Positions 45,991-57,544 are shown, numbered from the stretch's first letter. The stretch: DNA of 64,000 nt from Gymnothorax reevesii (GCA_029721435.1 CM056576.1:64375876-64439875), one strand, 5' to 3'. The notes: generated from the sequence alone by a model not told the origin. Numbers and translations: made by a program.

Positions 45991-47046
45991 ATTACTCGTT
46001 TGCAATTGTAGCCTATTAATTTGTGTCTGTTGCCGCCATAAGCGGGAAAAGAGAAAAGGATTGTTCTGCATTTTATTCATTTGTTCTGACTTGGGCTACT
46101 TAACTTGGCATTTGCAGAAAACTAATGAGAAGAGGATAATGCACAGAAATGCACTGAAATTGAAATTAAACTGGCTTATTTTCATTTTATATAGCCTACT
46201 TACCTTTTCAAAAGGCTACTGTTTAATTTTTTTATAATTGCAGGCTGCGTTTCAACTGTAGGTGTTTTATTGCACTCTGTTGCCCAGATAACGGGAAAAT
46301 GAGAAGAGGATTGTCTTGTTATTAAGGTTTGAAGAGGACTGCATTTTATTTCCATGGGGAGGTCTGAAATTACAGGAGGCCTTTTATGCACATTCCATTC
46401 TGTTTTTGTTTTTTTCGTATAGCAGAGTATTCACGTGGTGTGTCGTTCTCTCCAGGATGCGCTGCAGGGAAAATAAACATTTAATCATGAATGCTCATTG
46501 TGTATTTGTAGCCTACTTAGTCATTTTGACAGTAGGCTAATGTAGCTAATGTACACTTACAGCTTGTATTGCCTTCATATAAGGCTTTTAATTTTTTGCG
46601 GCTCCAGACAGATTTGTTATTTGTTTTTTTTGGTCCAGTATGGCTCTTTGAACATTTTGGGTTGCCGACCCCTGCCCCAGGCAAACGGACTTCTTGATCA
46701 CTGAATATCATTGGACACGGAACCTTACAAATGTGCGGCGGAGTTTTTTTGCTTCAGTTTTCTTAACGTGCCATAAATGTTTTATGTTGACTTGAAACTT
46801 CACAGAGGGAATTCTGTTTGTTTGCTTTGTATCAGAGTCTGATCAGTTGGCAGAAATAGAATTTCACTTAACTCCTTAAATTGTTCCACAGCAGTCATGG
46901 GTTTAATCTGACAAGGTGCAAACTGGTATCAAAAGAAGCAGAAAGAGCTGCTGGAAATGTACATGTAAACAGATGTTGTATACATTGCTACAGAATATAA
47001 TAATTGGACATTTAAAAAGTGTATAGTTTTTTTTACTCACTCTGTA

Positions 47047-47569
47047 CATAGCACTTTACAAACAAATAACAAATCAAACATAAACAGGAAATGAGTAAAT
47101 GGCACATATTTATTAATTGGCAGGTGGAAGATCAAAAATCTTGAAAGAGACAAATCCAGGCACGCCAACCTTTCCTGGACTCCTTGGGTTTGGAACAATA
47201 ACCTTTTGCTTGTTTGTTGCTGCGTTTGATACTACGTCCATGTTATTACTTCCTGATCTCGCCAGTCTCGCTTCTCCTGCTGTCCGGCGGTGCTAAGCTG
47301 TGAAATGCAGCGGGTGGGTGGTGCTGACAGATGGCAAAACACGGAGCAAACCCACTGCGTTGCGGTGGCAGACTAAACACGCATCTGGTGTAATCCCGGG
47401 GTTAGAGTCAAACCGGTGACTGTGCTCAGAATTGATTGCTCAGTAATAGAAGATATAAAGGCAAGCAATAAACACAGGAAATATAACAGATGTTCAGGCA
47501 TTGGCAGTTGGTTGACTGCTGAAACAATCATTTTTTGATATGTTTAGATGTGACATGCATATCTTTCAG
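47047..47569. other. Intron 3' end, no supported feature
   Basis: The last 0.5 kb before the third exon. It ends with a branch-site/pyrimidine stretch and acceptor ATGCATATCTTTCAG at 47569. No repeat is identified with confidence. Confidence 0.45.
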
Positions 47570-47736
47570 ATCGCATTGATAACTCCGGCCTTCGATTCCA
47601 TTATACGCCAACCCTCCGCCAGTATGATGCCGGGATCTTGGATGTTGGTCTGATGGTTCTCAACGCTTACTTCATACCCCCACAGGCACAGGCTTTTAAA
47701 AGTTATGCAGTGTGCAACACTTCAAATTTTGCCCAG
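47570..47736 (+). CDS. MOXD/DBH-like exon (between the two copper sites)
   Basis: Exon of 167 bases, phase 1 start and phase 0 end; with the single base left by the previous exon it completes a GAT codon. The acceptor is TATCTTTCAG and the donor is GTATGT at 47737. It reads DRIDNSGLRFHYTPTLRQYD then AGILDVGLMVLNAYFIPPQA and ends CNTSNFAQ. The segment D-N-S-G-L-R, two aromatic residues and Y-D-A-G-I-L-x-x-G is the conserved linker of MOXD/DBH proteins before the H-x-H second copper site (family knowledge). The frame is open throughout. Because it still splices in phase across 22 kb of transposons, I judge the gene to be functional. Confidence 0.88.
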
Positions 47737-47739
47737 GTA

Positions 47740-48600
47740 TGTTCTTTCAAAATTCTGGCAGAATTCACCCAGCTGCATGAAAATGATTTGAGTACCGCTC
47801 CATGGACACATTATTTGAATCTTTGAAGGAAGATTACCCTATCATACTGAGGTAAAGTTGTCGGGATTTAAAGTGATTCTGAATGTGTCTACATATGTAA
47901 ATAAGAGGAAATATGTGTTTGAAAATACATACTGCAAATTCAATTCATTGAACAGTAAAGCATTTATTATGCCCCGAACATAATGATGCGAGGGGATATA
48001 GCAGTCAGTGCAGTCATCTGTCCGTCTGTCTGTCCATCGGTGGTTATTTCTTTTCCGGAGAACTCGAATACTGTTCAATTTTTTATTTTTTTTTACAAAA
48101 CTTCCTGTAATCAGGTCCTAGACTGGTGCCTTTTTATATTTTGGGATTTCTGAGATCAGATTGCGGTGACCAGGGGGATATGTCAACTTCTGATGACATA
48201 TGTTCATTCAACAACATCTGTTGTCATTTTGGACGTGTTGGCCAAGTTAATCACAGGACTGGAGTCCAACTGAACAAGCTGTTTGGATACTGCCAAGGAG
48301 ACTGAAGGCAAGAAGTATTTGTAATGAGCAGGAACTGAAGATGGCTGCAGTAAAGGTCTGGCAGAGCATCACCAAGAACATACCCAGTGTCACTCTACGC
48401 AAAGGATAATAAAGAATGTTAAAAAGGACTACTTTATTCTACATTAAGTTGACCTGTCCAATATTTTTATGCACTAAAAAATTAGAGGGGGGGAGCTATG
48501 AATAAAAGACGCTGTCATTTCTAAGCAGTAGATTTTATGTGGCTGAACAAATCAAAGCTGACAGTTGCATTTTAACTTCATTGTGAATGTATCTTTTCAA
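47740..48600. other. Intron sequence with dispersed repeats
   Basis: 47970-48200 is a diverged relative of the repeat at 14695-14880 (AGGGGATATAGCAGTCAGTG; CTGTCCGTCTGTCTGTCC). 48225-48430 contains GAACTGAAGATGGCTGCAGT and GGCAGAGCATCACCAAGAAC, which reads like a transposon-derived block, but the frame is closed. No gene is called. Confidence 0.4.
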
Positions 48601-49860
48601 ACTTAAAGGTTGTATCCGGGATTCTGGGCCAAAACGTAATTTGTCACGAAAGGGAGATTTTTCCTCACAAACTGTTAGCTGCTCCTCTCTTGAGTGGGCG
48701 GTGAAAAACTCTGGTCTCTGTTGGCCACCTACAGCCAGGTAGACACTGAGAAAGATATAATAACTCGTGGGGACATAACCGCATCCCTAAACATCAACAA
48801 AAGTGTTCCAACGAATCGGAAGGCAGGGGTGGGTCTTCTGTGCCAGTTCCGTGCTCATGCATGACAAGTGGATGGGACTGAGCAACGAAAAGTGGCACTA
48901 CCGATGCGGCAGAATGAAGCATGGTGGAAGCTAACCCAAAAAAAGACGATTGAACGAGTGCATGTTGGCGAAAAAGGACCACGATGGTGGCTGTGCGAAG
49001 TCTCGAATAAACATAGGGAACGCATACCAACGCTGGAGAGAATTCCTTGAGTTGAATGGTTTTGAATTCTGACGCCCAGGTCGCCTTGTTTCTACTTGAG
49101 GCGAGTAGAGCTAGTGCTAACTCGGTTGGATGTGAATTGTAAATTGTCATCCCAAGCAAAATTAAGGGAAGCTTGTGTATTGTTTTTGTATGGCTATCTT
49201 GCATAGATCATGCTGGTCAGAATGAATCAAACAGAGAGATCGATATCTCCTCTTTGCAGCGAGTTAGCAACCTTTGCTAACTCTCGGTTGGCAAGCTAGT
49301 GAGTTTGCTAATTCTGTCTGCTCAAACCAGAGTTTGTGTTCGTGTAATAACATGTTTTCTGTGGTTAATACTCAGAGTTGAAATTTGTTGATGAATGTAT
49401 AACCGCGTGATAAGTTTAGCTAAAAGTGGTGATCTATGTGACGTTGTTCATACTCATTTTGTAAAGCCGAGCTAAGATACCTGTCAGATACCTTGTTGTA
49501 GCTAGCACTAATGGAGTAAATTTATCGTCTGGCAATAGTCGTCATTGTTGCTATCACAACGAGCTGTACATGGCCATTTACCTAGCTGAGCGAGCCATTC
49601 TTTAGCTGCTTTCACACCGGACGCAAAATGAATTTTTCATGCGATAGATTACAAAGTCAACGCAAAGACGCGAATACACACATTTTCTTGTATATTGCTG
49701 CCACATCTGAAGTGGTTTCTTATGATCTGAAGGCAGGTCACCGGTGTAAACCAATTTTATTTACATTTGGCATTAGCATTAGTACTGATGTGGTCTCGAT
49801 GCCATCAATTTTGGTCTAAATCGAATAATTATTTAATATGCCTGACGTACATTTTACGTT
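48601..49860. other. Intron sequence, possible old repeats
   Basis: 48630-49050 has the look of a dispersed fish repeat (for example GGACCACGATGGTGGCTGTG). At 49600 the text AGCTGCTTTCACACCGGACG resembles the PIF-like terminus at 26854. No paired end was found. Confidence 0.35.
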
Positions 49861-51290
49861 TCTCAATAGATTGAGCCCAAAAGCAATGAAAGAGGTAATA
49901 GGACTTTTAAAACCAGGGACACCACCCAGATCACTCTCTCTTGGTGCATCTTCCCCCGGGGGAAGCTTTGCTCTCTTTTAGCACACTTCCCACTGAGGAG
50001 AACACACTCTCTTGGCTCGATTCCCACCGGGAAGCCTCTTGGCCTGCTCTCTTCAGGGTTCTGCCGATGCTGGTCGGCGGTGGTAGGCACCAACCAACAC
50101 TCGGAATCCACCGACCACCACTCAGCCCAGAAAGTACTTTTTCTGCACAAAACTATTTTTTCAAAGATCAGTGAAAACGAATGCATCCAGTGTCCAATAA
50201 AACTGCAAGAAACAAAACAGAAATGAGCCTAAATATGTCCCCCCCCCCTTCTGTTACTGTCAGAATTACGAACTTTCATTTTCGACCCGCTCCCTGACAG
50301 CCAATTTGCTGGAATAGTCTGCGGTGGTCGTCATAGCAATCAGCCTACTGTACATGTATTATGCTTTGGCACCAGTGTAGCTGACGTGCAGACGGCGAGT
50401 GGAGAAATGGCCAAACGGAAGAATCAGGGCCCAATTGACAGATTTAATGAGAGATTCAGTGTTGTACTTTTAAGATAATAAAAGGGTTCGAAATTCTGTT
50501 TACAAAAGTAAAAATTAAGGCGGACTCGTAAACTTGTCTTCAAACTAGTCCGAGTGTCAAATAAAATATTGTCAACATGGAAAGAATTCCGTGGCCAACC
50601 TCTTTATCTGCTTTTCATTTCCCAGAAGGATTTCAAAAGGAGGCGCTGCCCTGCCCTAGGGCATATCGCAAGACATGTCCTCCCACCCATTCGCAAAAGC
50701 ATTTCATTGGAAAAATTAAATTAAATGCCCATTTTAAATTAAAATGATCTTTTTTGAAGCTCCTCGACTTCAAAAAGGTGAATAGCCAACGTAACTATTT
50801 ATATTTGTTCGAGATGAGTGAATGTCTTTAACCTTATGAATTGAATCCAGATAGCATACGGATGTGGGCCACTTTAGGTAACGATCCGGCACTGTAGGCA
50901 TTCTTCTGGCCTGGACAAAACAGATGTGAACCTAAACTGGCCCATGTAGTAAATGCTCTATTTGGCCCATATATCACAAAACAAATATGGCCCATCTTTG
51001 CAGGAAAAATTGTAGATGATAAGGAACAAGCTAACAGCTAGAAATGTTGAGATGCTCTTATTTCTGAAGGTAAATCTGCCAGTGATGCTGCTTGAGAAGG
51101 ACAGGACAGAAAATTAAAGTCTGAACTCTGTACACCCCCACCCCCCCCACGCACACACAAACACACTTTCTCTCTCCCCAATAAAAGGCCATGAAAACTA
51201 CCTCAGCTGAGGAAAAAGTTACAGATAGATGGATGTAGATGGCCTGCAGATAAAGAGGTACTATGAGATATTGCAGTTATTAGTTAAAGG
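49861..51290. other. Intron sequence, no supported feature
   Basis: 49930-50110 is GC-richer, with repeated CTCTCTTGG and CCCACCGGGAAG phrases. 50850-51000 holds several TGGCCCATNT phrases like a known fish interspersed repeat. Neither has resolvable ends. Confidence 0.35.
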
Positions 51291-52435
51291 TAGATAATAG
51301 CAGGAGGCTCGATAAACCCAGCTGGCGCAGATGGTTCGAAGGGCGCAGCGGGCACAGGAGGCTCGGGAAACCCAGCTGGCGCAGATGGTTCGAAGGCGCC
51401 GCTGGCACGGGAGGCTCGGGAAACCCAGCTGGCGCAGAAGTTTCGAAGGGCGCAGCGGGCACAGGAGGCTCGGGAAACCCAGCTGGCACAGATGGATCGA
51501 AGGCGCCGCTGGCACAGAAGGCTCGGGAAACCCGGCTGGCACAGATGGTTTGAAGGCACAGCTGGCACAGATAACTCGGGAGGATCCCAGTTACTACTGG
51601 ACGCTGGCCGCACAGCGTCCAGGCCCTGGAAGGCACACATCAGAGTAGAAGTGCGTGTATCAGCAAGGAGTGTATGCAGAAAGTAAAGTCCTATCTGGCT
51701 TCTGCACCTGCTACTCGGGAATATAAAGGGAGAGGGAGAGACACAAACAGCTCGAACACAGGTGCTGAAAATAATATAATTAACGAGGGGCGGAACACAA
51801 GGGAAACCCAATTACAAGAAACGGAAAAACATTAACACATAGACGAGGACCACAATACTTTCCCTCGATGGGATAAATAAACTGAATAAAAGACTTCGAA
51901 GTGTATAGAGGGAGAGCCAGGACAGAAAAGATAACTGCAGAGAGTCTGCAGAACGCATAGCAAAGCCAGTTAACGAAAGCGAGATGTGGAAACTAGAACA
52001 GGGTGAATGCGGAGAGGTAGTTAGTCAATTAGTAATTGCTGCTGTACAATCCCGAGTGCTCGTTAGTAGGTTAGTCTTATATACAATGTTAGTATTGATT
52101 AGTAAATTCTGGAAAAACAACAAACTGTTAGTACATGTTAGTAAAATGAAAAAGCTAGGGGAAATTAGCAAAAGAGAATGGAAGGAAGGCTGAAACCCAG
52201 AATCCATTAAATCACCCGAAATAGTGTCACAATCAATTAAGATAGAAACCGCGACGAACTAATGACGCGACCGGGGAGAAAGCAAGAACCGTACATGGGT
52301 AAGACATGGACTGGAATAACACGGGAGAGATACGATATGTGCCACACTAAGACATCAGACTCTAGACAGACATCACAGCATTAATAAAAACCTAATTGAC
52401 TAACCAAAACACACAGAGAACCACAGAACCTAACA
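51290..52435 (-). mobile_element. LTR (TACTAAC family), copy D, with minisatellite
   Basis: The minus strand starts TGTTAGGTTCTGTGG (52435). It carries GGGTGATTTAATGGATTCTG, CTAACAGTTTGTTGTTTTTC and TACTAACC motifs (52050-52150) like copies A-C. Past a TATATTCCC box (about 51722) it runs into the 54/53-bp minisatellite. The exact left boundary and target duplication are unresolved. Confidence 0.6.
51304..51580. repeat. Minisatellite with alternating 54- and 53-bp units
   Basis: Units start at 51304, 51358, 51411, 51465 and 51518, each beginning GAGGCTCGGGAAACCCAGCT (with variants). Odd units end GAAGGGCGCAGCGGGCACAG and even units end GAAGGCGCCGCTGGCACRG. This makes a dimeric higher-order repeat of 107 bp. 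It lies inside the 3' part of LTR copy D. Confidence 0.9.
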
Positions 52436-53610
52436 AAAGGTAAACATCCTTCACGTCTTCAAGGGATAGTGCCGCCAGACAAAGAACTGTCTTGACCACG
52501 CGTCCCGAACGTAGCCAGCAGCAAAAGTTGCGTCCGGGCAGCGCGGCTTGCCAGGTGCTTCGCTTCTTGGTGAAAAAATTTTGTCAATCCCATTCAGGGA
52601 CCAGCTAATTAATTCCATCTTTACTTGAAGAGCCTCAGAAGCAGATGTAGGGTCCAGCAAAAGGAAAAAAAGAGGGGGGTAAAAGGACAAAACAGGACAA
52701 AGAAAGAAGATGCAGGCAGGAGCAGAGATGCGACTGCTCTCCTCAGAAGGCTGAAGAAGAAACGGAACTTAAAAGCCAGAAACACACTCGGTATGGCCTT
52801 CCAACTTCCAACAGGAGCCTTTTAACAGTTCATTTCTCTTGACTGTTATTCCTCAGACTGGATATGAATAGGCTACAAAACATTCCGATCAATGAGTGCA
52901 GCATTTGTCAAGTCCATGATTAGCTTTACTGCCATCACATTCAAGAATGCATCTCCCTCTCGATCAAGCACTTTCAGTGCACTGGCCAGCATGGTGTTGC
53001 GCTTGCTAAAGAGCAACCCCATTTCTCCAAGTTCATGATCCAATTGAATAAAATACATTCTCTGTATTTCGGTTTTGTCACTGGCCATCCATCCTGGAGT
53101 TTCTTCTTTAAAGGTCCCATATTATGCTGCATTTAGACATTTAAAATATATCCGATGGGCCTTTACAATAATGTTTAAAATTCAGTTACAAGCTTCCGCC
53201 TCGTAACCACAGCACAGCGTGACTATTTGCAATGGGGTCACAGCGAGAGCTGCATGGCAATAGGAAACATTGGTGACTATGACAGTAAGCTCCAAGAAAG
53301 TTTGGCTGTGTCAGTGTCAGAAAATTTGTTTGAAGTAGATTATTCAGACACCGATGGAAATGCGAGCATGGAGGAAATGGTGAGAAACTTACTGTACTTA
53401 TAATTTTATTGTATTTTTCTATGCGTCGTATGCATCAGAAGCTGATGAGGAAAACAACGAGAGTGACAGTGACTAAGGCGCTGCTGGCCCTAGCCAGCCT
53501 TCTGGCATAGCTGTCACCTTGACGCGACTGATTAATGTTGAATAATTTTTTGAAAAGTGGCATCTTGGTCATCTTAATTGTCATATCTTCCTGTAGGACT
53601 AACATTATAT
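52436..53610. other. Intron sequence with two coding-like scraps
   Basis: Holds the hAT-like scrap at 52873-53088. On the + strand at 53255-53380 it holds an exon-like stretch (GNIGDYDSKLQESLAVSVSE ... MEEM) ending at a GTGAGA donor. The latter follows a TCCCATATTATGC block typical of fish transposon heads. Neither can be tied to a gene. Confidence 0.3.
52873..53088 (-). pseudogene. Possible hAT (p52rIPK/ZMYM1-like) fragment
   Basis: A 71-codon frame reads RMYFIQLDHELGEMGLLFSK followed by NTMLASALKVLDREGDAFLN. The pattern (aromatic-x-x-L-D, then R-x-F-S/K...N-x-x-L-x-x-A-L) resembles the segment between the hAT catalytic core and dimerisation domain in p52rIPK- and ZMYM1-type proteins. This is a weak motif-level judgement. 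No neighbouring hAT exons were found. Confidence 0.35.
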
Positions 53611-53611
53611 A

Positions 53612-55127
53612 CACTCACAGTCAAAATAAAGGCATGACTAGAAATTATTTTGATCATTATATGATTATTTTTTACTCAAGGAAGAATTGACTCATGTTTT
53701 GAGTTGAGATGTATTAATTTTGCCCCTTCACAAAATAAAAAACTACTCAAATGTAACCCAATGTTGAGTAATTCTGGGACAGTAAAATCTAAAAGTGGGC
53801 TAATCACCCGATTCCCGATTGGCATGAATTACAGGGAGTGGAAAATGGGATGGGCAGCTAAGCCTTTATAAGCAAAATCCAGCAAAATGAAGTTCTCAAC
53901 TTTGCACAATGGCTCACTAGTCCAGAGACGAAAGTCAGCGATGTTTAGGCATGATTGAGGCTGGGCTCAGTCAGCAAGTTGTAGCCGCCAGAGTGGGCTG
54001 TAATCAGTCCAGTTGCCAGACTGGTTGAGCGTCACGGTACTACCAGCTCACCGATGACAGACCTTGTTCCGGAAGGCCTCGTGCAACAACTGCTCATCAG
54101 GATCGGCAGATCCAGATGCTACACCTACAGATTTCAAACTGCGAGTCAAACATCCCGTGAAACACATGGGTGAAACAACCCTTGAGTCAGCAGTCCAACA
54201 GTATGTTGCCGTCTTCACCAGTTCCAGCTAAATGCATGCAGACCTGCCCAAGGTCCTTGTCTCACACCAGCACGGCGACAGAACCGCCTCAGATGGTGCA
54301 GACAGCATGAGCGCTGTATCCAGAGACAGTGGAACAGTGTCCTTTTCACTGAGTGCAGATTCTGCTGTGACAGGACGGACGGTTGTGAATGCGTATGGAG
54401 GCGACGTGGAGAACGTTATGCAGCATGCTGTATACGGCAGGTCAACTGTTTGGATGGACTAAGTGAGATGATGTGGGGTGGCATAACGGCTCGCCATAGG
54501 AAACCACTGGTGACCATCAATGGAAATTTGACTACAGAGTGCTACACGAACCAAGTGGTTGAGCCTCATGTCATCCCCTTACTACAGGGCCATTGTGGGA
54601 TCAGCACGTTCCAACAGGGTAACACACGTCCTCATGCGGCCTGACACACTATGCATTATCTGGAGGGACAGCGTATTGACGTCACGCCGTGGCCAGCATA
54701 CTCGCTCGACCTCAACCCTGTGGAACATCTGTGGGACATCCTGAGGCGACGTTTCTCTGCGCGTAATCCTCAACCACAAACCAGGATCCAGCTGATCCAG
54801 GCACTGGAGGAGGAATGGAAAAAAATCCCCCAGAACAAAATTTGCCGAATTGTGGCCAGCATGAGACAACGATGTTTTGAGTGCATCAATGCCAGGGGCA
54901 GGCATATCCATTATCGAATTTAATCTGTATTCTTTGTTCACTAGTTTCACACCATTTTGTTCATTGATCAATTGTGTGCCAGTACAAATTGATTTAATTT
55001 TGATTTTTGCTATTCCTTCTTAATTAAGCCTTATAATGTGCTACACATTTCTTGGGAATCTCACCTCGAAAAATAATATAAATTTTCTCCTGAAAATTTT
55101 GTGATGCATTTCTTTTGACTGTGGGTG
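53612..55127 (+). mobile_element. Tc1/mariner element, 1516 bp
   Basis: The left CACTCACAGTCAAAATAAAG follows TA (53610-53611). The reverse-complemented right CACCCACAGTCAAAAGAAAT adjoins TA (55128-55129). A degenerate transposase lies between. Its length is normal for a complete Tc1 element. Confidence 0.92.
53908..54923 (+). pseudogene. Tc1 transposase, degenerate
   Basis: The N-terminal region starts near 53908 (MAH, then RRKSAMFRHD followed by a stop). It is scattered over frames, with one frame open from 54232 to 54462. The C-terminus is intact at 54651-54923: MHYLEGQRIDVTPWPAYSLD, then LNPVEHLWDILRRRF, carrying the catalytic E of the DDE triad, and HIHYRI before the stop. Multiple frameshifts and stops upstream mean no active protein. 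Confidence 0.85.
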
Positions 55128-55129
55128 TA

Positions 55130-55808
55130 TTTTGAGATTGACTGCATATGCACAAAGCCATGAAAGCTGTGATGGAAATGAGTTCTTTTCCAGTTTCGTA
55201 CCCCCCTCCCCCCGGTATACAGGTGTAGCTGGGATTCGTAGAGACTATATTCAAGTTTGATGGATAGTTTTATAGAATATCTAGACTACGCCTTATCTGT
55301 TAAAAATGAAGTCTTTTCTCAATTTGAGAAAATGGATTTCTGCTCTTGCTGAAGGAAAAAAAACTGTAGGAAGAGTTCTATCAGTTTATTTAACAGGGAC
55401 TGTGCACCTTAATAAACATTTCTGTAAATATGCCGGAATTAACCAAAAGGCTAGTTTACATCTGTAGTCCCAGGCCAGATGTTACAGAAGGCTCCCTAAA
55501 GGAAAGAAAAAATATATACATAATGCAAACCCCCCATCCTCTCAAAAATAATAGTAAATAATCCTAAAGTAGATCTACAGGTAATAACATGCATTGGAGG
55601 GTAAATTGATGAAAGTTAAAAATTAATGAAACAAGAGAATGACCTGACAATAGGCAAATTAATAAAATAACTAAGATATATAAAACATGCTGGATGAAGA
55701 CATTACGCAACATTAGGTGAACATGCACAGGACATAGTTAGACAACTCTGAGCAAGATTCATTCGGCAGGCAGTAAATGCAAATGCAGTCAGGCAGTACA
55801 TGCAGACA
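55130..55808. other. Intergenic/intronic spacer
   Basis: AT-rich, with a C-run at 55201-55214. No feature supported. Confidence 0.5.
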
Positions 55809-56173
55809 TAAAGCCCAGTTCAGACCAAAGATTGGCGACGAGACAAGACCGTTTTAGAACGTTGCAGGGAGGAGTCGCAGCTGTGTGAACTGGCCGTCTC
55901 AGCTAGTTGCAAGCCGGCTATTGGCGTCGCCAGCGATTCAGCTTGTCAAATCGCAAGAAGCTGGTTTTAGAACGTGAAGCACAAAACCGTCTCAGCAGCC
56001 AATCAGCTCGTTGCGAATTCAGCTGGTCTCGGGAGTTGCAAACTATTTGGCTGGTCGGAACTGCGCCGAGAAAAACCGAGAAAAATTCACAAACGAGGGC
56101 AGGTCTCCCATAGCGAGCTCCCGGCACAGACTGGCATAAGCGCCCTGGGTATTTCATTGAAGCTCCCATGGAC

Positions 56174-57405
56174 CAGTAGCGCAGCCAGAACTTGAAATTG
56201 CGTGGGCACTAAGCATTTCTTCTAAACAATTATTAGTCCTCATTCGATCGTCATCATTTTTTTTCTAATTAAATACGCCTTCAATCCGAAAACACTCCGC
56301 ACTATCAAGTGTTGCTTGTTCACCTCGTTCAGACAAAACGATAATCTTTTTTTGGACGACAATTTTGTGCATTTCAAATCTCTGTCTTTTATTCAATTTG
56401 GATAGGCCTAATTCAATCGAACATGAAGCACAGGTTAGATCGCCTGTTGAGCCGAAAAGGTAGCACGGAAGTTCCAGAGCAGTTTTTCTATCGAAAAGTA
56501 TAATACTTTTAATAAAAGTACAACTTATGCGCAGTGGTGGTTGGTGGACAGAGAACAAGGAGGGCGATAGACATGTCTTTAAACAGCTTATTATTGATCT
56601 GTTTTCTGTCAATTTCCCTGGTGTAAGACACTTAAATTGACCCTCCCCTCTCAGGTGTAGCTAATTTTCCTCGTTAAGACGAGAACGCACCAGTTGAACG
56701 CAAAAAAAGAGCGCATTTCAATCTTTCTCAATTAAACAGTCATTACGCTGAGGTTTGACGACTTGCTTAGAATGTGACAAAATTTAACGAGGAAAATCCA
56801 CAGTGGTTCTTTTCGCGAAGAGTTGCCTAGCCTATTTAGGCATGTGAATGAAACATTTTTATAGATTTTTTATTCACTAGCCTAAACATTTCATCATAAG
56901 GGAAACTAACATGTTGACCAAGAACAATGATTGAAATCGGGTGACTTAATCTCATCCTTTTCAAGGGATGTTTTCTGCCCCCTCGGTTTTCCATCCACCA
57001 CCCGCCACTGCTTATGAGTAACTTATTTTTCTGAACCGTATTATGCCTATTGATTAGTCGCCCTTAGATTGCATCGCGAGAGAAGCCGTGTCTTTAACTG
57101 CCATTTCATTATTCATATAAATAGAAATTGCTTTAATAAAGGAAAATGGCTGAGAACAAGTTAGGTATAATTGTAGTAAAGCCATGTTGTGTGGCCGCTC
57201 TATTTTACTGCAGTCGAGCGTTCACAATACTCAGGTGTGGCAGCCCCAGTGATTTGAAATGCACAAAATTGCGCATCCAACTGAATGCTTTCGGATGGAA
57301 TGTATAGTTAATTAGAAAAAATTGAAAGCGATCGAGTTAGAACAAATAAATGTTTTAAGGAGATATTTCGTTCCCACCCAATATTATGTTCTGGCTACGC
57401 CTCTG
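56174..57405. mobile_element. hAT-type foldback element nested in the PIF-like copy 1
   Basis: Starts CAGTAGCGCAGCCAGAACTT; the reverse complement of the end starts CAGAGGCGTAGCCAGAACAT. This is the terminus of the family at 44961-45805. Flanking CCATGGAC (56166-56173) and CGATGGAA (57406-57413) match at 6 of 8 positions, consistent with an aged 8-bp duplication. Inner inverted stretches around ATTTCAAATCTC / GATTTGAAATGC also pair. Confidence 0.75.
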
Positions 57406-57499
57406 CGATGGAACGCTCCGAATTCTCGCCCCTCTCTTTTCTGTACGTCCTCGTTTTTACCTGGCCCCTCCCCTAGGGGGCCAGGTTAAGCAATGATCA

Positions 57500-57502
<3 letters not shown>

Positions 57503-57542
<40 letters not shown>
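57503..57542. repeat. (TG)n microsatellite in copy 1
   Basis: About 20 uninterrupted TG units. The counterpart in copy 2 is at about 63449-63483. Confidence 0.97.

Positions 57543-57544
<2 letters not shown>

Larger units (their letters stand above)
44126..46674 (+). mobile_element. hAT element, full length, perfect 8-bp duplication
   Basis: The left end CAGCGGTCGGAAACC and the reverse-complemented right end CAGGGGTCGGCAACC match and begin with CAG, as usual for hAT. CCCCAGGC is repeated exactly at 44118-44125 and 46675-46682, an 8-bp target duplication that defines hAT. The element carries a broken transposase gene and is 2549 bp long, of which 845 are a nested foldback element plus 8 duplicated bases. 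Confidence 0.95.
42639..47044. mobile_element. TA-flanked TIR element hosting nested insertions
   Basis: The left CAGAGTGAGCAAAAAAAAAC follows TA (42637-42638). The reverse-complemented right CAGAGTGAGTAAAAAAAACT adjoins TA (47045-47046). Both continue TATACACTTTTTAA. TIR plus TA duplication indicates Tc1/mariner. Native sequence is 42639-42865, about 44011-44125 and 46675-47044. The rest is an LTR and a hAT element inserted later. No intact transposase is recognisable in the native parts. Confidence 0.82.
22067..47736 (+). other. DBH/MOXD-like monooxygenase gene, part of (three exons, two introns)
   Basis: This span joins three exons whose phases fit without gap: 198 + 103 + 167 bases = 156 codons. 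Introns are 2.8 kb (22265-25073) and 22.4 kb (25177-47569), both GT...AG. The product belongs to the copper type II, ascorbate-dependent monooxygenases (dopamine beta-hydroxylase, MOXD1, MOXD2, PHM), which are secretory-pathway enzymes. The sequence cannot decide between MOXD1 and MOXD2-like. The upstream DOMON exons and downstream exons with the second copper site were not recognised and may lie outside the window. The introns are packed with transposons, which explains the gene's size. Confidence 0.85.

Noticed and set aside
51280..51811. Proline/alanine-rich protein with 18-residue repeats on the minus strand
   Set aside because: The repeat units alternate 54 and 53 bp, so the frame shifts at each second unit; several overlapping frames are equally open.
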